This document shows positions 26,782 through 32,329 of a DNA stretch of 32,329 bases, in pieces. The DNA comes from an uncultured Acidimicrobiales bacterium (GTDB taxonomy: Bacteria; Actinomycetota; Acidimicrobiia; Acidimicrobiales; SZUA-35). Position numbers and translations under genes: made by a program. A model generated the notes under the pieces. That model searched no databases. It saw only the letters and a list, made by a program, of their open reading frames with translations, and was not told the DNA's origin. The first letter of the stretch is position 1, and each line of letters begins with the position of its first letter. The stretch spans positions 1 to 32,329 of the forward strand of contig CALLGK010000203.1 of NCBI GenBank assembly GCA_938009905.1, written 5' to 3'.

Positions 26782-27032
26782 CTGGTGGGCTCCATGAGGT
26801 GCTGGTGGCGCATCGGGTAAGGCCGCAGGCGCACGAACGTTTCATGGATGGCTGCTGGCTTGCGAGCGGCCCAGCGGGGCCTGCGACGTACAAGCTGGTC
26901 TCAGCCATCGAGCTGACCAGGTGAAAACGACGGTACCGCACGGTTTGAGAGCCGTCGACCCTGGGTGAGCCACTTGGGAACTACTGCTCGCCGCTCTCGT
27001 GGGCGCGTTACCCTTCCAGCATCAGTAGTCCG
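26782..27032. other. Intergenic region between the pseudokinase and phoH
   Basis: This 251-bp divergent region should carry promoters for both flanking genes. I see no convincing -35/-10 pair, hairpin or conserved small reading frame in it. Confidence 0.5.
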
Positions 27033-27977
27033 GTGAAAATCAACGTATCCAGCAACCAACTCATGGCCGAATTGCTCGGGCAGCGAGACGAGTTTCTCCG
27101 CATTGTTGAAGATGCGTTTGAGGCCAACGTTCACGCTCGCGGCAATGAGATCACCATCGAGGGCAGTCATGCTCCAGACGCCATCAAGGTGATCGAAGAG
27201 CTGATCTTGGTGATCGAACAGGGTCAGAGCCTCGAGCCTGCGGTTGTTCAGCGCGCCATCGACATGGTGCGCAACGATCAACGCCCATCCGAGGTGCTCA
27301 ACGATCGAGTGCTCACCACGGCGCGGGGTAAGGCCGTTCGTCCGAAGACAAGCGGCCAGAAGCGCTACCTCGATGCCATTCGCAAAAACATGGTCACGTT
27401 CGGCATTGGCCCTGCTGGCACGGGCAAGAGCTGGCTGGCCGTGGCCTGCGCGGTCCAGGCACTGCAGGCAAAGGAAGTCGAGCGCATCATCCTCACTCGG
27501 CCTGCTGTCGAGGCTGGCGAACGCCTTGGCTACCTGCCGGGCGACCTGATGTCGAAGGTCGATCCATACCTGCGACCGCTCTACGACGCCCTCCACGACA
27601 TGGTCGGCACCGACGGTATGGCTGCCATGTTCGACAAGGGCGCGGTCGAAGTAGCTCCGCTGGCCTTCATGCGAGGCCGCACGCTCAACGACAGCTTCAT
27701 CATTCTCGACGAGGCACAAAACACCACGCCAGAGCAGATGAAGATGTTCTTGACCCGCATCGGGTTCGGTTCGCATTGCGTGATCACCGGTGACGAGACC
27801 CAGGTCGACGTCGCCGGTGGCAGAAGCGGCTTCAAAGGGCTCGAGAAGATCCTCGGCGGCGTCGACAATGTGTCGTTCGTGCGTCTCGGATCGAAAGACG
27901 TCGTGCGACACCGAATCGTGCAAGACATCGTTGATGCCTACGACCGCGCCGATGCGCAGCGGTCATCATCACGGTGA
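27033..27977 (+). CDS. phoH: PhoH-like P-loop ATPase
   Basis: The 314-aa PhoH/PhoL family protein is a cytoplasmic ATPase linked to RNA metabolism and usually encoded beside ybeY. Walker A GPAGTGKS (126-133) and Walker B FIILDEAQN (222-230) are intact, as are the RPAVEAGE and ITGDETQVD segments typical of the family. The N-terminal ~90 residues resemble a KH-like RNA-binding module (NVHARGNEITIEG). GTG 27033 follows only a weak ribosome site. The stop overlaps the ybeY start (GTGA), beginning a run of coupled genes. Confidence 0.95.
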   Translation: MKINVSSNQLMAELLGQRDEFLRIVEDAFEANVHARGNEITIEGSHAPDAIKVIEELILVIEQGQSLEPAVVQRAIDMVRNDQRPSEVLNDRVLTTARGKAVRPKTSGQKRYLDAIRKNMVTFGIGPAGTGKSWLAVACAVQALQAKEVERIILTRPAVEAGERLGYLPGDLMSKVDPYLRPLYDALHDMVGTDGMAAMFDKGAVEVAPLAFMRGRTLNDSFIILDEAQNTTPEQMKMFLTRIGFGSHCVITGDETQVDVAGGRSGFKGLEKILGGVDNVSFVRLGSKDVVRHRIVQDIVDAYDRADAQRSSSR

Positions 27978-28489
27978 GTGCCGCAGTTTCTGTGACGTCC
28001 GGTGGTCTTGTCGTGCATGCCGACAACGACAGTTCAAGCGCGTTCGGTGCTGACCAGCTCGACGCATTGGCCGAGATCGCGCTCTCGACGCTGAAGCACG
28101 AAGGCGTTCGCAACGGCGAGTTGTACTTCGCCCTGATCGACCCAGCCGACATTGCAGAGCTCAACGTCGCTCACATGGGCCACGACGGGCCAACAGATGT
28201 GTTGTCGTTCCCCATGGATGCCGATGAACCAGACGTCGAAACGGCTGACGGACCCCCTCGTCACCTCGGCGACATCGTGGTGTGCCCAGAGGTCGCCATC
28301 AAGCAGGCGCCGAGCCACGCCGGAACAGTCGAGGCCGAGTTTGCACTCCTCACGGTGCACGGCGTGTTACACATTTTGGGTCATGATCACGCCGAACCAG
28401 CAGAGACTGTGGTGATGCAAGAACGAGAACGCGTGCACTTGCGGCGTCTCGGATTCGGCCACCCCGAACCAGTGCCTGAAGGTCGATGA
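27974..28489 (+). CDS. ybeY: Endoribonuclease YbeY
   Basis: YbeY is a zinc endoribonuclease involved in 16S rRNA 3'-end maturation and ribosome quality control. The 171-aa protein has the conserved TDVLSFPMD (74-82) and LGDIVVCPEVA (98-108) segments and the zinc motif H-x3-H-x5-H at His129, His133 and His139 (HGVLHILGHDH). The N-terminal ~20 residues are variable. GTG 27974 overlaps the phoH stop, and its own stop overlaps the next start (ATGA), so it lies inside a tightly coupled operon. Confidence 0.96.
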   Translation: MSAAVSVTSGGLVVHADNDSSSAFGADQLDALAEIALSTLKHEGVRNGELYFALIDPADIAELNVAHMGHDGPTDVLSFPMDADEPDVETADGPPRHLGDIVVCPEVAIKQAPSHAGTVEAEFALLTVHGVLHILGHDHAEPAETVVMQERERVHLRRLGFGHPEPVPEGR

Positions 28490-29790
28490 GCACCGTTCTC
28501 CTTCTTGTCCTGGCCGTCGTACTGCTCGTCGCTGCCTTTGTGTTGGTGATGGCCGAAAGCGCAATCAACCGCACAAGCATCGTTCGGGTCGAAGCGCTTA
28601 GAGAACAGCATCCGAAGAAGGTCGATCGCCTCGTCGGGCTGCTCAACAAGCCTCAGCAGGTGTTGAACCCGCTGCGCCTCGTCATCGTGCTGATTCGACT
28701 GGCCGAGGCCACGGTCGTCACGATTCTCGCGTTTGAGTGGTTCAACATGTGGGGCTGGATCGTTGGCCTGCTCGCCCTCAACCTCGTGGTCGTCTTTGTG
28801 GTGGCCGAAACGGCGCCACGCACACTCGGCATCATCCATGCCGATCGGGCCGCAGTCGCCCTCGGCGGAACCGTGTCGACGCTCGTCGGCTCACCGCCGG
28901 TCAGCTGGATTGCTCGCTTTCTCGTCTGGTTCACCAACCTCATCGTTCCCGGTAAAGGGCTGCAGACAGGGCCCTTTGCCACACCCCAGGAATTCATCGC
29001 GCTTGCTGATGCCGCGGTCGAAGACGAAGTGCTCGACGCAGACGAACGCGATCTGATCGAGTCCGTCCTGGAGTTTGGCGGCACGATCGTTCGAGAAGTC
29101 ATGGTGCCGCGCACCGACATGATGACCATCGACACCACCGACACGGTTGAGCAGGCTCTCGAGGCTGCGACCGAAGCCGGATTCTCTCGTCTGCCTGTTG
29201 CGGGAGAAAACGTCGACGACATCGTCGGGCTGGTCTACGTGAAAGACCTGATCCGAGCAGAACTCGACGATCGCAACGAAGAAGAGATCGTCGTGTTCCT
29301 GCGGCCCTCACGATTCGTTCCCGAGACAAAGCGAGTCGCCGACCTGCTCCGCGAGATGCAGAGCGAGAGCTACCACATGGCCGTTGTGGTCGATGAATAC
29401 GGCGGTGTCGCTGGCCTCGTCACCCTCGAAGACCTCATCGAAGAGATCGTCGGCGAGATCGTCGATGAATACGACGTTGAGGAGCCCCTTGTTGAACGCC
29501 AACGAGACGGAACGCTTCGTGTCGATGCCCGCATTCTGATCGACGAACTCAACGACATCGCCGGACTCGAGTTGCCAGAAGGCGACTACGACACCGTCGG
29601 TGGCTTGGTGTTCGACCGATTCGGTCGAGTGCCAACGGTTGGCGAGACCTGCGAGTGCGATGGTTACCACCTCCGTGTGGAGCGCATCCAAGGCCGCCGC
29701 ATTCAGCGAGTTCGAGTGCTTGCCGTCGGCGGCCCGGAAGACCGTTTCCGTAGCGCACCCGAGCCTGAAGCGGCAGCCGAAGCGTCGTGA
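28486..29790 (+). CDS. CNNM/CorC-type membrane protein with CBS pair
   Basis: This 434-aa 'hemolysin-related' protein belongs to the CNNM/CorB/CorC family, implicated in magnesium or cobalt efflux. The N-terminal DUF21 membrane domain has hydrophobic segments near residues 1-25, 65-85 and 90-115 and the motif VAETAPRTLG. A CBS pair follows (about 205-330), opening EVMVPRTDMMTID and containing YHMAVVVDEYGGVAGLVTLEDLIEEIVGEI (here quoted in part: VVDEYGGVAGLVTLEDLIEE). The C-terminal CorC_HlyC domain (about 345-420) is marked by DYDTVGGLVFDRFGRVPTVG. ATG 28486 overlaps the ybeY stop. The ybeY-CNNM-era order is widely conserved. Confidence 0.94.
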   Translation: MSTVLLLVLAVVLLVAAFVLVMAESAINRTSIVRVEALREQHPKKVDRLVGLLNKPQQVLNPLRLVIVLIRLAEATVVTILAFEWFNMWGWIVGLLALNLVVVFVVAETAPRTLGIIHADRAAVALGGTVSTLVGSPPVSWIARFLVWFTNLIVPGKGLQTGPFATPQEFIALADAAVEDEVLDADERDLIESVLEFGGTIVREVMVPRTDMMTIDTTDTVEQALEAATEAGFSRLPVAGENVDDIVGLVYVKDLIRAELDDRNEEEIVVFLRPSRFVPETKRVADLLREMQSESYHMAVVVDEYGGVAGLVTLEDLIEEIVGEIVDEYDVEEPLVERQRDGTLRVDARILIDELNDIAGLELPEGDYDTVGGLVFDRFGRVPTVGETCECDGYHLRVERIQGRRIQRVRVLAVGGPEDRFRSAPEPEAAAEAS

Positions 29791-29812
29791 CGATCCTCCT
29801 GACTGGAAACAT

Positions 29813-30670
29813 ATGAGTGAGCCTGAGATCCGCCGATCGGGCTTTGTTGCCCTTTTTGGCCGCCCCAACGTCGGCAAGTCGACGCTCCTCAACAAGATCA
29901 TCGGGCAGAAGGTGTCGATCACCTCGCAGAAGGCCCAAACCACCCGCCACCAGGTGCGCGGGGTGCTCAACCGAGACGACGCCCAAATTGTGTTCGTCGA
30001 TACGCCTGGCGTTGGCAAGCCACGGAGCGCGCTCGGCAAGCGGCTCAACGAGAGTGCCAACGAAGCAAAGGGCGATGTCGACGTTGTGTGTTTTGTGGTC
30101 GACGGGCGTTCGGGGGTGGGCCGAGGCGATCTCTTCTTGGCCGAACAACTGAACCCCAAGAACGCCATCGTGATCGTCAACAAGATCGACGGCATGAAGC
30201 CAGAACAGATCGCCGAGCAGCTTGTGGCCGTCAGCGAGATCGAGGCGCAGGCCTACTTCCCCGTGTCGGCCCAGACCGGTTCTGGGCTCGACCGCCTCAT
30301 CGACCATCTCGTTGACGCAATGCCTGAAGGACCAGCCTGGTTTCCAGACGATCAGGTGACCGACACGCCGGAGCCTCAGTGGGTGGCCGAGCTCGTACGC
30401 GAGCAGTTGCTGCGCACGATGCGCGACGAGGTGCCCCATTCGATTGCCACCCGTGTCACCGAGTGGGAGTGGCCTCGCGTTCGCGTCGAGATCTTGGTTG
30501 AGCGTGAATCACAAAAAGGCATCGTGATTGGCAAAGGCGGCTCTGTGCTCAAGGAGATTGGCACCAAGGCCCGCACGCAACTGCCGAAGGGCGTGTTTCT
30601 CGACCTTCACGTGACCGTCGACGACAACTGGCAGAACGACGCCGCATCTGTCGAGCGTCTCGGCTACTAG
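29813..30670 (+). CDS. era: GTPase Era
   Basis: Era binds the 3' end of 16S rRNA and guides 30S assembly. The 285-aa protein shows G1 GRPNVGKS (16-23), the switch region SQKAQTTRH, G3 DTPG (63-66), G4 NKID (123-126), G5 SAQTG and a C-terminal KH domain with VIGKGGSVLKEIG. ATG 29813 is chosen because GGAAA lies about six bases upstream and the G1 loop sits at the usual distance; the upstream extension reaching 29600 overlaps the CNNM gene and is rejected. It starts 22 bp after that gene and is probably in the same operon. It converges on the membrane-protein gene four bases away. Confidence 0.97.
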   Translation: MSEPEIRRSGFVALFGRPNVGKSTLLNKIIGQKVSITSQKAQTTRHQVRGVLNRDDAQIVFVDTPGVGKPRSALGKRLNESANEAKGDVDVVCFVVDGRSGVGRGDLFLAEQLNPKNAIVIVNKIDGMKPEQIAEQLVAVSEIEAQAYFPVSAQTGSGLDRLIDHLVDAMPEGPAWFPDDQVTDTPEPQWVAELVREQLLRTMRDEVPHSIATRVTEWEWPRVRVEILVERESQKGIVIGKGGSVLKEIGTKARTQLPKGVFLDLHVTVDDNWQNDAASVERLGY

Positions 30671-30674
30671 CCAG

Positions 30675-31331
30675 TCACGAATCGACTGAGCCTTCCAAGA
30701 GCTCAGCCGCCGTTGGGTGCGTCCAACGGGCAATCAACACCCCGGCCAGCACCGCAGCCCACAGCGACGTCTCTGGCCCGTTGATGAAACCGACGCCGAT
30801 CCTGATGCGCACCATCGACAACGCCCATTCCGCTCCGGCGACGGTGAGGAATCCCAAGAAGAAGCCGGCTCGGCTCGATCGAAGCACGTTCGTGCCCGCA
30901 AACACAGCGGCCGCGGCCACGATCAACGTGATGGGGGAGTAGGCGGCGAGGAGCGCCCCTGCTGCAGCAAGACCTCGACTGCCGTCGCGCCCTCGTGTTG
31001 GGAGTGGAGCCACGGTGCCGACCACTACAGCGAGACCGGTCCAGAGTGCGGCCGACTCCCACACGGTGAGCGCCTTGCCAGACAAAAAGCCCGTTGCTGA
31101 TGTGTTGCGGAAGTCGGAGCTGCCGGGGGCAACGGCGTCGATGAAAAGGTAGGCAACAGCCGCCCACACCACGGCCGCAGCTCCTTCAACCATCGCTCGG
31201 CCGAGTACGGCTGCGTTCTCTTCAGGCTGGTCGGGGTCTGGGCGAGTCCAGTGACGAGCGAACGAGCCAAGGATGTAGCCACCGAAAACCAACAGCCCCA
31301 CGTAGAGGGTGATGAAGTTCGCATGGCGCAT
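30675..31331 (-). CDS. Polytopic membrane protein, faintly PlsY-like
   Basis: The 218-aa hydrophobic protein has about six membrane segments (near 6-24, 45-68, 92-110, 118-147, 155-175, 188-203). PLPTRGRDGSRGLAAAGALLAAYSP (quoted in part: RGRDGSRGLAAAGALLA) resembles the conserved PlsY glycerol-3-phosphate acyltransferase motif FRGGKGVAT--G-LLA, and the spacing to the preceding VVGTVAP matches -LGH-FP. The PlsY N-terminal motif GSGN-GATN is not evident, so a catalytically divergent relative or an unrelated membrane protein is possible. ATG 31331 begins one base after the helicase stop, so the two are probably cotranscribed; the longer reading frame to 31502 lies inside the helicase gene. Confidence 0.7.
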   Translation of the reverse strand: MRHANFITLYVGLLVFGGYILGSFARHWTRPDPDQPEENAAVLGRAMVEGAAAVVWAAVAYLFIDAVAPGSSDFRNTSATGFLSGKALTVWESAALWTGLAVVVGTVAPLPTRGRDGSRGLAAAGALLAAYSPITLIVAAAAVFAGTNVLRSSRAGFFLGFLTVAGAEWALSMVRIRIGVGFINGPETSLWAAVLAGVLIARWTHPTAAELLEGSVDS

Positions 31332-31332
31332 G

Positions 31333-32329
31333 TCAGCTGTCGTCCGCGTCGCTGCTGTCTGGCGGCTTGTCTGTGTCGAGCGATCGCAAGTAGTCCATGA
31401 CTTCCTCGCGATCCCGAGTCCGCTTGAACGGAGGGAGGGCGCCGATGAGCTCCCAGCGGTACGACTTCTTGGTGGCCAGGCGACTATCGAGCACGGCGAC
31501 AACCCCGCGATCGTCTTGACGCCTCACCAAGCGGCCGGCGGCCTGGGCCAGCAGCGTTTGCGCTCGCGGAATGTCGACGGTCATGAATGCATATCTTCCA
31601 GCCCGGTCGCGCTGAGCTTGGGTGACGGGTTCGTCGGGGCGAGGAAACGGAATGCGATCGATGGTGACGAGGGTGAGCGTGTCGCCCGGCAGATCGACGC
31701 CCTGCCAGAACGACATGGTGGCGAGGAGGACCACAGACGGCTCGGACTTGAACTTCTCGATGAGGATGGGCTTTGGATGATCGCCCTGCATGAGCACCGT
31801 GAAGTCGAGGCGCTCCCGCAGATCGTCCGCAGCGTCTCGCATGGCTCCGTAGCTCGTGAACAGCCCGAGGGTGCGCCCACCCGCAGCGACGATCAGATCG
31901 AACATCTCGTCACGAACAGCCTCGCGAGAAGCCGGGTTGCGCGGCTCTGGGAGATGCATGGCGCAATACAGCAGCCCGAGTTCTTCGTAGTCGAACGGCG
32001 ACCCGACGCGAATGACCTCCTTGTCGTCCTCGAGCCCCAGCTGGGGGCCGAGAGCGTTTGGCATCGTTGCGCTCGTGAGCACGACCGCCCGTTCTCCCCA
32101 CAGGCGATCCTTCAGGAGGTCGCCAACGTCGAGGGGCGTACGCCGGAGGATCGGGTTCGAATCAGACCCGTCGATCCAGAGCACATCGGACTCTGCGGCC
32201 TCGATGATGCTGTCGATGTCGCCAACCAACGACCCAGCATTGAGTTGCGCTCGCTCGACTTTGGCTTCGGTGTCCGACCCTTCCTTTGGGTTCACCTTGC
32301 GAAGCTCGTTGACCACCTTGTTGACCCGT
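31333..32329 (-). CDS. DinG-family ATP-dependent DNA helicase (C-terminal part; gene cut by window edge)
   Basis: The reading frame is open to the right edge, so the N-terminus (Walker A, Fe-S cysteines, DEAH box) is outside. The visible ~330 residues are the second helicase lobe of an XPD/DinG-type superfamily 2 enzyme: AVVLTSATMPN, GRTLGLFTSYGAMRDAADDL, LLATMSFWQGVDLPGD, DRIPFPRPDEPV and QAAGRLVRRQDDRGVVAVLDSR (quoted to 20 residues or fewer: QAAGRLVRRQDDRGVVAVLD). The arginine-finger motif VI is intact. DinG/YoaA helicases act on R-loops, D-loops and damaged DNA. Whether this one has an Fe-S cluster or an N-terminal exonuclease cannot be seen. The tail is acidic and low-complexity (DKPPDSSDADDS). 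Confidence 0.9.
   Translation of the reverse strand, partial: RVNKVVNELRKVNPKEGSDTEAKVERAQLNAGSLVGDIDSIIEAAESDVLWIDGSDSNPILRRTPLDVGDLLKDRLWGERAVVLTSATMPNALGPQLGLEDDKEVIRVGSPFDYEELGLLYCAMHLPEPRNPASREAVRDEMFDLIVAAGGRTLGLFTSYGAMRDAADDLRERLDFTVLMQGDHPKPILIEKFKSEPSVVLLATMSFWQGVDLPGDTLTLVTIDRIPFPRPDEPVTQAQRDRAGRYAFMTVDIPRAQTLLAQAAGRLVRRQDDRGVVAVLDSRLATKKSYRWELIGALPPFKRTRDREEVMDYLRSLDTDKPPDSSDADDS

Noticed and set aside
26901-27923. 340-codon minus-strand open frame opposite phoH
   Set aside because: Antisense to phoH, whose Walker motifs and coupling to ybeY are clear.
29600-29812. Longer Era N-terminus starting at 29600
   Set aside because: It overlaps the CNNM gene in another frame and would add 71 residues before the G1 loop, unlike any Era.
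31332-31502. Longer start at 31502 for the membrane protein
   Set aside because: It lies within the helicase coding region and encodes a non-membrane, shadow-like segment; ATG 31331 starts the first hydrophobic helix.

Overview
The window is a high-GC (roughly 60-65% by eye), densely coded bacterial chromosome segment. The order comEA-comEC-holA-rpsT-lepA, then hrcA-dnaJ-rsmE, then phoH-ybeY-CNNM/CBS-era is the classic Gram-positive/actinobacterial housekeeping string. A BldD-type regulator, a LAxTG (class E) sortase signal, an S8 protease with a TWSG tail and frequent GTG starts all point to Actinobacteria, and the overall style suggests the class Acidimicrobiia (inference; there is no rRNA to confirm it). 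I see no tRNA, rRNA, CRISPR array, transposase, integrase or phage gene.

Layout. 1-466: non-coding leader with three tandem 16-bp repeats and competing hairpins. 467-5575: a 1702-aa wall-anchored repeat protein. 5672-7381: a fatty-acyl-AMP ligase-like enzyme behind a dense cluster of TTACC/GGTAA inverted repeats. 7434-8135: thioredoxin-TPR protein. 8228-10776: overlapping comEA-comEC, then a small convergent YunG-like gene and holA. Between holA and rpsT sit two accessory genes: a membrane GAF-GGDEF-EAL c-di-GMP enzyme and a secreted subtilase with 15 TWSG repeats. rpsT and lepA diverge. Between lepA and hrcA are a secreted DUF4214 protein, a DNA photolyase and a small secreted protein; hemW, often found in this interval, is absent from it. 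hrcA-dnaJ-rsmE are translationally coupled. A BldD-like regulator and a membrane pseudokinase then separate rsmE from the coupled phoH-ybeY-CNNM genes and era. The window closes with a minus-strand DinG-type helicase (cut by the edge) followed by a membrane protein that faintly resembles PlsY.

How the genes may work together. The housekeeping blocks cover ribosome assembly and maturation (rpsT, lepA, rsmE, ybeY, era), protein folding (hrcA, dnaJ, thioredoxin-TPR), replication (holA), DNA uptake (comEA/comEC) and repair (photolyase, DinG-like). The accessory genes are largely extracellular or concern c-di-GMP. One plausible new theme is a c-di-GMP circuit: a GGDEF/EAL enzyme and, about 10 kb away, a BldD homologue that keeps the Streptomyces ligand signature as RQD-X8-RQDD. 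Whether it controls the surface and secreted proteins here is untested. The other notable departures are a ComEC whose C-terminal nuclease-like region lacks the metal-binding motif, a kinase fold with the catalytic residues replaced, and the repeat architectures of the exported proteins.
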